From the NCBI GenBank assembly GCA_965200465.1, contig OZ241358.1, positions 1,860,001 through 1,924,000 of the forward strand: DNA of 64,000 nt, in the 5' to 3' direction. This stretch comes from Azophilus sp965200465. GTDB lineage: Bacteria; Pseudomonadota; Gammaproteobacteria; Pseudomonadales; Azotimanducaceae. Made by a program: the position numbers and the translations under genes. The notes beneath the pieces were generated by a model. It was not told the DNA's origin. It ran no database searches and saw only the letters and a list, made by a program, of their open reading frames with translations. This document shows, piece after piece, positions 16,269 to 24,267 of the stretch; position 1 is the first letter of the stretch; the number at the start of each line of letters is the position of its first letter.

Positions 16269-17978
16269 TCATTGAGCGGCTTCGATTTGCGTGACCCGCA
16301 GTTGCAGGGTCTGGCCTTGGTAGTTGTTGACGTCCAAGGCGTACACCACCCGCACCCGCTTGCAGCCGCTCAAGGGCGGTTGCCCGAAGGCGATGGCGCC
16401 GAGCAGGCGATCGGCGCAGCGCAACGTCAGTTTAAGGTGCTCGTCGCCGACCACTCGCTGGCTGACCAAATCGAACTCGCCGTGGAAGCGAGGCTCCGGG
16501 AACCCTTGGCCCCAAGGTCCGGCGGCGGCCAGCGCCAAGGCGTTTGCCAACGTCAACTCCTCCGCCTCAAGTTCGCCGTCCGTCTCCACCTTGGACTGCA
16601 GGGCCGCAGCCGGCAGCCGGCGGCGCACCTCCTCGTCGAAAGCCTTGGCGAACCGTTCAAGGGCATGGCGGCTGATGCTCATGCCGGCGGCCATGGCGTG
16701 GCCGCCGAACTTGCTCAGCAGCGCTGGATTGCGGGCGGCAATGGCGTCCAAGGCGTCGCGGATGTGCAGTTCCGGCAGGGAGCGGGCGGAGCCCTTCAAC
16801 TCCCCGCCGTTGCCGCCTTCGGCAAATGCGACCACCGGGCGATGGCAGCGCTCCCGTAGGCGGCCGGCGATCAGGCCGACCACGCCCTCATGCCAGGACG
16901 GGTCGAACACGACGACGCCGAAGCGGTCGTCCGCATCAACCGGATGCCGGGCCAGCAGCAGTTCGGCGTCCGCCAGCATGGACTGCTCGATTTCCCGCCG
17001 CTCTCGATTCAAGGCGTCCAGCTGCACCGCGCACTCCCTAGCGTCATCCAAGGACGACGCCAACAGGCAGCGGATGCCGACGGTCATGTCGCGCAAACGG
17101 CCCGCCGCGTTCAGCCTGGGGCCTAGCGCAAAACCCAAATCGGCGGCGCTCAAACCGGACAGCGCCCGACGGCCCACTTCCGCCAAGGCGACAATGCCGG
17201 GCCGGCAGCGCCCCCGGCGCATGCGCAGCAGGCCCTGATGCACCAACCGGCGGTTGTTCTGGTCCAAGGGCGCCACGTCGGCGACCGTGCCCAGCGCCAC
17301 CAGATCAAGCCACTGCGCCAAGTTCGGCTCCTCGGGGCCTGCGCCGTCAAACCAGCCGCAATCGCGCAGCAGGGTGCGGGTTTGGCTGAGCACGTAGTAG
17401 ATGACGCCGACGCCGGCCAAGGCCTTGCTGGGAAAGGCGCATCCGGGGGCGTTCGGGTTGACGATGGCGTAGGCCGGCGGCAACTCGGCGCCCGGCAGAT
17501 GATGGTCCGTGACGATGACATCGACACCCGCTCGGTTCGCCCGCTGCACGCCGGCGACGCTGGAGATGCCGTTATCGACGGTGATGATGAGGTGCGGAGC
17601 GCGGGCCAGCGCCAGTTCGACGATTTCCGGCGACAGGCCGTAGCCGAACTCAAAGCGGTTCGGCACTACGAAATCCAGGTTCTCGGCACCGAAGGCCCGC
17701 AACAGGGAGACGCCCAAGGCCACCGAGGTGGCGCCGTCCGCGTCGTAGTCGCCCACGAACAGAATGCGCTGGCCCTCCCGCACCGCCAAGGCGATGCGCT
17801 CCGCCGCCTTGTCGATCTGGCGCAGCTTGGCGGGCCGCTCCAGCCCGGCGAGGGCAAGGTCCAGGTCGGCGGCGCTGCGCACACCCCGGGCGCCGTAAAT
17901 GCGCCGCAGGAAGGCCGGCACCCCTGGCAGGTCAGGCGCCGGCCCGGTGCGTTCAATGATTTGCTTGACTGCGCTCAC
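16269..17978 (-). CDS. recJ: single-stranded-DNA-specific exonuclease RecJ
   Basis: A 5'-3' ssDNA exonuclease for recombination and mismatch repair. DHH-family motifs are clear: GDYDADGATS, VTDHHLPG (the DHH triad) and the DHHA1-domain FGGHAMAAG. The roughly 569-residue length is typical. GTG 17978 is chosen; TTG 18002 is a possible start eight codons earlier. It lies upstream of prfB in the transcription direction, as in pseudomonads, although the usual thrC between hom and recJ is missing here. Confidence 0.96.
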   Translation of the reverse strand: MSAVKQIIERTGPAPDLPGVPAFLRRIYGARGVRSAADLDLALAGLERPAKLRQIDKAAERIALAVREGQRILFVGDYDADGATSVALGVSLLRAFGAENLDFVVPNRFEFGYGLSPEIVELALARAPHLIITVDNGISSVAGVQRANRAGVDVIVTDHHLPGAELPPAYAIVNPNAPGCAFPSKALAGVGVIYYVLSQTRTLLRDCGWFDGAGPEEPNLAQWLDLVALGTVADVAPLDQNNRRLVHQGLLRMRRGRCRPGIVALAEVGRRALSGLSAADLGFALGPRLNAAGRLRDMTVGIRCLLASSLDDARECAVQLDALNRERREIEQSMLADAELLLARHPVDADDRFGVVVFDPSWHEGVVGLIAGRLRERCHRPVVAFAEGGNGGELKGSARSLPELHIRDALDAIAARNPALLSKFGGHAMAAGMSISRHALERFAKAFDEEVRRRLPAAALQSKVETDGELEAEELTLANALALAAAGPWGQGFPEPRFHGEFDLVSQRVVGDEHLKLTLRCADRLLGAIAFGQPPLSGCKRVRVVYALDVNNYQGQTLQLRVTQIEAAQ

Positions 17979-18192
17979 CCGCCGCCCGCCGAGCCAAGCC
18001 AAACCTCAACGGCAACTCCGGGCGCCGCAGCGAATGCTGCAAATGGCCGGAGCACAGGCGCTTCGTTCAAGATCGCAAATCCCCGCCAGGAAAGCCAACG
18101 ACCAAAGCGCCCGTGCAGCCTCGCCTTGCCGGCCCCGCACTTGGAAACTGTCCCACAAATATGGTTCCGCAATGGTCGGAGCGTTGTTCGAG

Positions 18193-19584
18193 CTATGTGA
18201 ACCGCCGCTCGACCCGGATGCGGGCGATGTCGCCCACGACTTCCGGCAGTTCCTGCACCTGCTGCAAGGCGGCGGCCATGGCCCCCTCCGCCACGGGCGC
18301 AGTGAGGATGACGATGGGCACCCAGGACGCGCCGCCGGCGCCGGAGCGAACGGCGCCCGGGCGCTGAATGGCGCCTTCAATGCTGATGCCGTACCGACCG
18401 AGGATGGCGGCCACTTCCGCAAAAACGCCCGGCGCATCCCGGCTGGGGATCCTTAGGTAGAAGGCGGAAACGACGCGCTCAATCGGCAGCACGGGCTGCT
18501 GCTTGGCGCCCGTGCAGCAAGCTGGGGCATCGCCATGGGCGATGGCGATCAAGTCGGCCGCCACCTTTCGCGACGGCGGCACTGTCGGCAACGTCATTGA
18601 ATCGCCATGGGCGATGGCGATCAAGTCGGCCGCCACGGCCGATGCGGTGGGCATGGCGCCGGCACCGGCGCCGTAGTAGAGCGTTGGGCCGATTCCCTCG
18701 CCGTCGATCCAAACGGCGTTCATTACCCCGGAAACGCCCGCCAACAAACTGCTTTCCGGCACCAAGGTTGGGTGAACGCGGGCCTCCACGCCGCCTTCCA
18801 CTCGACGGGCGATGGCCAAGTGCTTGAGGCGGTAGCCCAGTTCCTCCGCATAGCTTAGGTCCTCCTTGGCGACGGCGGAGATGCCCTCGGTGTAAACCGC
18901 ATCGAACCTGAAGTCCATGTCGAAGGCCAGCGCCGCCAATATGGTCAGCTTGTGGGCGGCGTCGATTCCCTCCACGTCATAGGTTGGGTCGGCCTCGGCG
19001 AAGCCCTGCGCCTGAGCTTGGCTGAGCGCCGCCTGAAAGGAAACGCCATGCTGCGCCATGGCCGTCAGAATGTAGTTCGAGGTGCCGTTGACGATGCCCG
19101 CGACCTCCTGCACTCGGTTGGCCGCCAAGCCCCGCATGAGTGCGCCGAGCACCGGAACGCCGCCGGCAACGGCCGCTTCAAAACCCAAGGCCGCTCCTTG
19201 GGTTTGCGCCAAACCCAGCAGTTCGCCGCCGTGACGGGCCAAGACGGCCTTGTTGGCCGTCACCACTGACTGCCCGCCTTGCAGCGCCCGGCGCACCAAC
19301 TCCAGGGCGCGGTCCTCGCCGCCTATGAGTTCAACGACGACGTCGATGTCCGGGTCATGCAGGGCGTTGAGGTCCGTGGTGAAGGCGGCGCCGCCCAAAT
19401 CGACCCCCGGCTTGGGCGAGCGGCTGGCCACCCGCACCAAGGACAGCGGCCGGCCCGCCCGCCGCGCCAGCGCGTCAGCGTTGTCGCGCAGCAAAGCAAC
19501 CACCCCGCCGGCCACGGTGCCGAGGCCGGCGACGCCGATTCTCAAGGGCTGCAAACTGCCGGCGGCCCTCTCCGAACGGTACAC
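18193..19584 (-). CDS. hom: homoserine dehydrogenase with internal 24-residue duplication
   Basis: NAD(P)-dependent reduction of aspartate semialdehyde to homoserine on the way to threonine and methionine. The N-terminal Rossmann motif GVAGLGTVAGG, the substrate motif GIVNGTSNYIL and a C-terminal ACT domain (from about VSAFYLRIP) for feedback control are present. The linker before the ACT domain contains VAADLIAIAHGD twice, at residues 317-328 and 341-352, from a 36-base perfect DNA repeat; normal enzymes have this helix once. The GTG start overlaps the dsbC stop by one base, so they are co-transcribed. Confidence 0.95.
   Translation of the reverse strand: MYRSERAAGSLQPLRIGVAGLGTVAGGVVALLRDNADALARRAGRPLSLVRVASRSPKPGVDLGGAAFTTDLNALHDPDIDVVVELIGGEDRALELVRRALQGGQSVVTANKAVLARHGGELLGLAQTQGAALGFEAAVAGGVPVLGALMRGLAANRVQEVAGIVNGTSNYILTAMAQHGVSFQAALSQAQAQGFAEADPTYDVEGIDAAHKLTILAALAFDMDFRFDAVYTEGISAVAKEDLSYAEELGYRLKHLAIARRVEGGVEARVHPTLVPESSLLAGVSGVMNAVWIDGEGIGPTLYYGAGAGAMPTASAVAADLIAIAHGDSMTLPTVPPSRKVAADLIAIAHGDAPACCTGAKQQPVLPIERVVSAFYLRIPSRDAPGVFAEVAAILGRYGISIEGAIQRPGAVRSGAGGASWVPIVILTAPVAEGAMAAALQQVQELPEVVGDIARIRVERRFT
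18529..18636 (-). repeat. 36-base direct repeat inside hom
   Basis: 18529-18564 and 18601-18636 are identical over 36 bases and exactly 72 bases apart, which keeps the reading frame. The 36 bases between them are unique. The exact identity suggests a recent duplication or an assembly artefact; either would insert 24 residues into the protein. Confidence 0.9.
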
Positions 19585-20306
19585 TACAGGCCCAAGGCGT
19601 CCGCCAGCTGGGCCGCCGGCATGTAGCCGGGCAGCAGCTTGCCTGCCTCGGTCACCAGCGCCGGAGTGCCGGTCACGCCTAGGTCAACGCCAAGCTCGTA
19701 CTGGGCCGTCACCGGGTTTGGGCAGGTGCGGTCAGGCACGCTGTTGCCGCGCTTCAGTTCCGTGATGGCCTTGTGCGGTTCATCGGCGCACCAAGCGGAA
19801 ACGGTCTTTTCAAACGAGCGGGAGCCGGGGCCGGCGCGCGGGAAGGCCAGATAGCGCACCTCAATGCCGAGGGCGTTGATCTCATCCATTTCCTGATGCA
19901 GCTTGCGGCAGTAGCCGCAGTCCACGTCCGTGAAGACGACGACGGAGGTCTTCACCTCGCCTTTCGGGGAGAAGATGACCATGTCGCCGGAGTCCACCTC
20001 ATCGAGCAGATGCTTGCGGCGCAAGGCCCGGCGCTCCTCCGTGCGGTTGACCAAGCCGTCCGCGCCAAACTCCAGCAGGTCCCCCAACAGCAGGTGGCGG
20101 CCGTCGGCGCTGCCGTAGAGCAGCTGGCCATTGCCGTACTCCACCAACACCATGCCGGGGATGACGCTCTCCGCCACCACCTTCGCCTTCCCATCCGGAA
20201 CGACGGAGCTCAGGTTGGCGAGCAGGGCCTCGTAGTCCTGCGCACCAAGCGGCAAGGCCGCGCCAAGGCCAACAACAGCCAGCGCGATTCGCAAAATCCG
20301 GTTCAT
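19584..20306 (-). CDS. dsbC: thiol:disulfide interchange protein DsbC
   Basis: Periplasmic disulfide isomerase. It has a signal peptide (about 1-22, ending GAQ), an N-terminal dimerisation domain and a thioredoxin-fold catalytic domain with CGYC at 130-133, the active site of DsbC/DsbG. Two additional cysteines (about 174 and 193) correspond to the structural disulfide of E. coli DsbC. The 240-residue length is typical. It leads the dsbC-hom unit, an arrangement known from Pseudomonas. Confidence 0.95.
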   Translation of the reverse strand: MNRILRIALAVVGLGAALPLGAQDYEALLANLSSVVPDGKAKVVAESVIPGMVLVEYGNGQLLYGSADGRHLLLGDLLEFGADGLVNRTEERRALRRKHLLDEVDSGDMVIFSPKGEVKTSVVVFTDVDCGYCRKLHQEMDEINALGIEVRYLAFPRAGPGSRSFEKTVSAWCADEPHKAITELKRGNSVPDRTCPNPVTAQYELGVDLGVTGTPALVTEAGKLLPGYMPAAQLADALGL

Positions 20307-20390
20307 AACGACTCCTGCAAGGGGATGGCTGCACAGGCTACCACAGCACCCAGAGGAGGGGCCGTTTCTTGCGTCAGTTTGAGGGCTTGG

Positions 20391-20500
20391 TTAAGGTGGA
20401 TTCCCTTGCCGACCAATCCCGTAAGCCAAGGCGGGCGTGGACCCACCTAGCGCCGAGTGCGGCCTTTCGTGGTTGTGGAACGCCATCCATTGAGACCTTC
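20391..20500 (-). pseudogene. IS3-family transposase C-terminal remnant
   Basis: Translation of the minus strand gives WMAFHNHERPHSALGGSTP, the hallmark end of IS3-type DDE transposases (usually YNHERPHSALGGRTP), followed by a stop at 20391. Upstream sequence degrades at once and no catalytic Asp/Glu region is left. This is a clear transposase tail with the rest of the element deleted or scrambled. Confidence 0.75.
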
Positions 20501-20990
20501 GTCCCAGACGCCATGAGAACCAATAGGCACCAGCCCCGCATAGGCGCACCCCGAAGGCTAAGGCGCACTATGAAATGTTCGGTTCGCCATGCTCGCCCCT
20601 ATGAAACGTTCGGGTCGTACAAAACCAGACCCGGTCCTTCGACACGTACGGTGCTTGCAGGTTGGTTTAAGTTAGCTTCGGTAACTGCGAATTCCACCAA
20701 ATGCAGCTTAGGCTTGCGCCAAGGCCGCTTGCCCGACGGCTTGCGTTCCGTGCGGGGCGTCGGTTCCGTACCCCCCCCCCCCCCCCGATCTGTTCGCTTT
20801 TGCTCATTGGTCCGCACTCCTAGTTGAAGGGTGCGCCCTTGGCGGGCATGGACGCATAGGCGCCCAGGATGGAAGGCGTGCCCCGCCAAAGGCGCAAGCG
20901 AGATGGTACAGGGTTCCGGTTCGCCATGCTAGCCGCCCATCAATGATTCAAGCGCACTTGCCATTGAGAGGCCAAGCGAAACAACCAGCA
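20501..20990. other. repeat-rich, gene-poor patch with a 16-base C run
   Basis: Apart from a doubtful small open frame, no gene is seen. The motif GAAACGTTCGGGTCGTA (20603-20619) recurs at 15983-15999 and imperfectly at 20572-20586. GGTTCGCCATGCT occurs at 20581-20593 and 20918-20930. A 14-base inverted repeat with one mismatch pairs 20833-20846 with 20882-20895. A run of 16 C covers 20771-20786. With the transposase tail next to it, this looks like a decayed insertion site. Confidence 0.6.
20599..20807 (-). CDS. doubtful small ORF across a poly-G tract
   Basis: ATG 20807 has a good ribosome site (AGGAG nine bases upstream) and is followed by seven codons and then 16 G. With 16 G the frame goes elsewhere; with 14 or 17 G it would read through Gly residues into a 60-residue tail containing PWRKPKLHLVEF, reminiscent of W-x-KP leader motifs in RiPP precursors. 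So this is a possible phase-variable small gene, or a sequencing-length error. No RiPP enzyme gene is nearby, and the tail overlaps repeat debris. Treat as unproven. Confidence 0.2.
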
Positions 20991-21007
20991 TCATGTCCTT
21001 GGCCACC

Positions 21008-21364
21008 TTAGGCAAGCCTCGGTCGGCATGCAAAACGCCTGTCGTGGCGGCCCCGCGCTTCCAAGGCGCGCTCGAAGCTCACCAAGCGGCGGATGAGAGC
21101 GTTGTAGCGGGAATGGGCGTCTGGGTGGGCGGCGGCGATGGCTTCATACAGGGCAAGCTCGGGGTGTTTCGGCAAAGCCGGTGCGTCGGGCAGCACGAGA
21201 CCAGCGGCGCGCAGCCGTCGTGCGCCGATTGCCACCAGCAGCGCCTCCGGGGTGAACCCGTCCTGCTCGCCCTGCGCTAAGGCGTCCAGTGCATCCAGCC
21301 CAGCCAGCACTAGGTCTGCGCCTGGCAGGTCCGTCAGCGCCGTGCGCTGCTCGCCCGGGGTCAC
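21008..21364 (-). CDS. hypothetical partner of nucleotidyltransferase
   Basis: A 118-residue, mostly helical, Leu/Ala-rich protein starting at GTG 21364, five bases after the stop of the nucleotidyltransferase-like gene. Its C-terminal SRYNALIRRLVSFERALEARG stretch and central PEALLVAIGARRL motif look like a conserved partner protein found with such nucleotidyltransferases. Toxin-antitoxin-like function is possible but not shown. No catalytic motif or transmembrane segment is visible. Confidence 0.6.
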   Translation of the reverse strand: MTPGEQRTALTDLPGADLVLAGLDALDALAQGEQDGFTPEALLVAIGARRLRAAGLVLPDAPALPKHPELALYEAIAAAHPDAHSRYNALIRRLVSFERALEARGRHDRRFACRPRLA

Positions 21365-21369
21365 CGCCG

Positions 21370-21816
21370 TTAGCCCCCGCCCATTGCACTCGCCGCCGCT
21401 CGCACTCGGCTGGCGAAGCTGGCAACGTCGACGGCCGGATATCGCGGGAGGTTCGGTTCGATTGCGTTGAACATCGCAGCCAATGTCCGGCCCTCGATCA
21501 AGCCGTGCTGGTGCATCGCGCGAACGTCGCCCCGGTCCGTTTCGTGGTCGCGTTCAATTTTCGCCAGCGCTTGGGCGTGGAAGTCGTAGTGGCGGAACAC
21601 CACCGGCCCATGCTGCGCAACGAACGGGCTGCGCTCCCGCCAATTCGGCAGCGGCGGAATGAAGTCGTCCGGCGCGGCCAGTTCAATGTTGATGTTGAGC
21701 GCTTCCTTGGCTTGGGCGATGGCTTGGAACACCCCCGGCGGCTCGGGCGCCAGCTTGAGGTCCACATCCACGGTCGTGTCGCGCCACCCCACCAGCACCG
21801 CCGAGGCGCCGCCCAC
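21370..21816 (-). pseudogene. nucleotidyltransferase-like protein (DUF6036-type), N-terminally damaged
   Basis: The frame encodes the core of a small nucleotidyltransferase-fold protein: LVGGASAVLVGWRDTTVDVDLKL provides the G[GS] motif and the paired acidic residues. The reading frame extends upstream only to a stop near 21908 and has no good start; the first usable codon (GTG 21816) falls inside the core strand. The upstream DNA instead encodes the beginning of a NYN-domain protein, so the true N-terminus seems to have been lost. A functional product from an unusual start cannot be excluded. Confidence 0.55.
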
Positions 21817-21835
21817 CAGATAGATTTGCCCCGGC

Positions 21836-21953
21836 CCTTGCAGTGAACGCGAACCAAGTATCGAGCGCCCGGCGTGCCTTCCCGCTCTTCGGCTAGACGC
21901 TGCGCCTCATGGTGGATGTTTGAGTTGTCCCAATAGACGAACACTTGGTTCAT
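21836..21953 (-). pseudogene. NYN-domain protein fragment
   Basis: From ATG 21953 the frame reads VFVYWDNSNIHHEAQRL, the first strand and helix of NYN/PIN-like RNases, with the Asp that starts their active site. After about 38 residues homology stops and the next gene continues in another frame. The remainder of the nuclease is absent, so this is a 5' remnant joined to the nucleotidyltransferase by deletion. Confidence 0.6.
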
Positions 21954-22087
21954 TGCGCCGCTCCCGCCGCCCTTCGACCTCGTTGCGGCAGTGTACTGAA
22001 GAAGGGTCTCATCTTAAACCTCATGTTAGGGGATCACCGCCGGCTGTGGTTCCGCCCAACGCCGCAAGTTTACCCAACGCCTTGCTG

Positions 22088-22116
22088 TTGGAAGGCAGTG
22101 CCCTTGGCAATACAAT
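22088..22116 (+). promoter_or_regulatory. promoter of the amidohydrolase-MFS operon
   Basis: TTGGAA (22088-22093) and TACAAT (22111-22116) are 17 bases apart and 60 bases upstream of the GTG start at 22176. This is a good sigma-70 match. No operator palindrome was noticed around it. Confidence 0.6.
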
Positions 22117-22175
22117 CATCCCGTTGGCGGTGCTGGAACTGCATCAAGCCGAAAAATGGGCGGAGGCTCCCCTAG

Positions 22176-23060
22176 GTGGACGCAGACTGGCTGCCTTTTC
22201 ATCCCAACCCCTCCAAACCGCATTACGCGCCGCCGTCCGGGGCGGTGGACGCGCACTGCCATGTGTTTGGGCCGGCGGCGGACTTTCCCTTCGCGCCAGA
22301 GCGCAAATACACCCCTTGCGACGCCGGCAAGCGGCAGCTTTGGGCGCTGCGGGACCACCTGGGCTTCTCCCGCAACGTCATCGTCCAAGCCACCTGCCAC
22401 GGCGCGGACAACAGCGCCTTGGTGGATGCCCTCTCGGCGGCAAACGGCTTGGCCCGGGGCGTGGCCACGGTGCATAGGGACGTGACCGACCGGGAACTGC
22501 GCATTCTGGACGCCGCCGGGGTGCGCGGCGTACGGTTCAACTTCGTTAAGCGCTTGGTCGATAAGCCGCCTCACGAGGATTTGCGGATCATCGCCGCAAA
22601 GGTCGCCCCCTTGGGATGGCATGTCGTGCTCTACTTCGAGGCCGCGGAACTGTCGGAGATCCACGGCTTGGTCACCGCATTGCCAACCCAGGTGGTGGTC
22701 GATCACATGGGGCGGCCCGATGTCAGCCTGCCAGTCGAGGGTCCGGAGTTCGGGCGCTTCGTCCGTCTGCTGGCGGAGCAGCCGAACTTCTGGTCCAAGG
22801 TGAGCTGTCCGGAGCGGCTGTCCAAAGCGGGTCCCCACGGCTACGAGGACGTCATTCCCTTTTCCCGCCACTTGGTGGAGCGCTTCCCGGACCGGGTGCT
22901 TTGGGGCACGGACTGGCCGCATCCCAACATGAAGTCGCACATGCCGGACGACGGCAAGCTGGTGGACCTGATTCCCCGCATCGCCCCAACCCGCGCCCTG
23001 CAGCAAGCGCTGCTGGTCGATAATCCGATGCGGCTGTATTGGCCGGAGGAAGCCCCCTAA
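22176..23060 (+). CDS. amidohydrolase, 2-pyrone-4,6-dicarboxylate hydrolase-like
   Basis: A 294-residue TIM-barrel amidohydrolase of the LigI/COG3618 group, which opens lactones such as 2-pyrone-4,6-dicarboxylate in lignin-aromatic breakdown. Metal or substrate motifs are visible: VDAHCHVFGP near the N-terminus, VVVDHMGRP in the middle and LWGTDWPHPN towards the end. GTG 22176 is supported by GGAGG eight bases upstream. The next gene, four bases on, is an exporter of the Bcr/CflA type, so the pair may handle an aromatic or lactone compound. The substrate is not known. Confidence 0.85.
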   Translation: MDADWLPFHPNPSKPHYAPPSGAVDAHCHVFGPAADFPFAPERKYTPCDAGKRQLWALRDHLGFSRNVIVQATCHGADNSALVDALSAANGLARGVATVHRDVTDRELRILDAAGVRGVRFNFVKRLVDKPPHEDLRIIAAKVAPLGWHVVLYFEAAELSEIHGLVTALPTQVVVDHMGRPDVSLPVEGPEFGRFVRLLAEQPNFWSKVSCPERLSKAGPHGYEDVIPFSRHLVERFPDRVLWGTDWPHPNMKSHMPDDGKLVDLIPRIAPTRALQQALLVDNPMRLYWPEEAP

Positions 23061-23064
23061 CCTC

Positions 23065-24267
23065 ATGCGGCCGGTCCAAGCCTTAAGAGGCTCGCACTTC
23101 TTTCTGGTCTTCCTGGGCGGGCTGATCGCCTTGGCGCCTTTGTCCATGGACGCCTACATGCCGGCCCTGCCGGACATGGCGACCTATTTCGGCGTGGACA
23201 TCGTCGCCGTCAACCTAACCCTGACCACCTACATACTGGGCAACGCCTTGGGCCAGTTTTTCGGCGGCGCCCTGTCCGACCATTTGGGCCGGCGCCCTGT
23301 GGGGCTGGTCGGCTTGCTGGTGTTCACGGCCGCATCCTTGGCGATTGCCGCGGCAAGGGACATCGAGCAGGTGTGGGTGTTGCGGGCGCTGCAGGCATTG
23401 GGCGGGGGCGGCGCCTCCGTGGTCTGCATGGCGCAAGTCCGGGACGTTTACCCGCCGGAGCAAGTGCCCAAGAAAATCGCCAACGTGACCCTCGTCATGT
23501 TGGTGGCGCCGATGGCGGCGCCAACCCTCGGCGCCCTGCTGATGCAGCTTGGCTGGAAGTCGGTGTTCTACTTCCTCGCCGCCTACACGGGCTGCTACTT
23601 GCTGGTCTATTTCCTGCAAGTGCCGGAAACCAACGCCGCCCGGCGCCGCACCCCGACCCTCAGCGCCCTGACAAGCGGCTATCTTGCGGTGTTCCGGCAC
23701 CGTGTGCGGGGCAGGCCCATCGCCCAGCGAGTGACCGCGTTCAGCGCCTGCGGCGCCGGCATTTTCCTCAGTTATCTGACCAATGCGGCCTTCATCTACA
23801 TGCAGCACTTCCGCTTGAACGAGTTCGAATTCGCCGCCGCCTTCGCCGCTGGAGGGCTGGCCATCATGGTTGGGAACCGAGTTGCCGCAGCCTTGATGGG
23901 CAAGCGCGCGCCCCTGCAAATCCTGCGTTGGGCCAACGCGCTGCACCTTGGCGCGGTTGCCGCGGGCTTGGCCTGCGCATGGCTGCTGCCGCACAGCCTG
24001 GCGGCGGGAATGGCCGTGCTGTTGACGATCATGGCCATCGGCGGCGCGGTGGCGCCCTCCGCCTCCGGCTTCTACATGAGCCTGTTCGACGAGAACGCCG
24101 GCAGCGCCGCCTCGCTGAACTCCACGGTCACCTTCATTGTCGGCGCCCTGTTCGGAGCGCTGGCCGCCCTGCTCTCCAGCGGGGGCCTGACGCCGATTTT
24201 TCTGGTCATGCTGGCGGCGGGGATCTTGGCCCGCTTGGCTTTGCCGCGTCCGGCGGCAGCCGCCTAA
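23065..24267 (+). CDS. MFS transporter, Bcr/CflA drug-efflux family
   Basis: A 400-residue 12-helix major facilitator of the DHA1 Bcr/CflA subfamily, acting as a proton-coupled exporter in the inner membrane. It shows the loop 2-3 signature GGALSDHLGRRP and the family's early MDAYMPALPDM motif after helix 1. It follows the amidohydrolase by four bases and ends overlapping the convergent ilvA stop by three bases. Substrate unknown. Confidence 0.92.
   Translation: MRPVQALRGSHFFLVFLGGLIALAPLSMDAYMPALPDMATYFGVDIVAVNLTLTTYILGNALGQFFGGALSDHLGRRPVGLVGLLVFTAASLAIAAARDIEQVWVLRALQALGGGGASVVCMAQVRDVYPPEQVPKKIANVTLVMLVAPMAAPTLGALLMQLGWKSVFYFLAAYTGCYLLVYFLQVPETNAARRRTPTLSALTSGYLAVFRHRVRGRPIAQRVTAFSACGAGIFLSYLTNAAFIYMQHFRLNEFEFAAAFAAGGLAIMVGNRVAAALMGKRAPLQILRWANALHLGAVAAGLACAWLLPHSLAAGMAVLLTIMAIGGAVAPSASGFYMSLFDENAGSAASLNSTVTFIVGALFGALAALLSSGGLTPIFLVMLAAGILARLALPRPAAAA

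Noticed and set aside
20771..20786. C run as evidence of a phase-variable surface gene
   Set aside because: The downstream product is unrecognised and long homopolymers are error-prone in sequencing, so it is only noted as a possibility.
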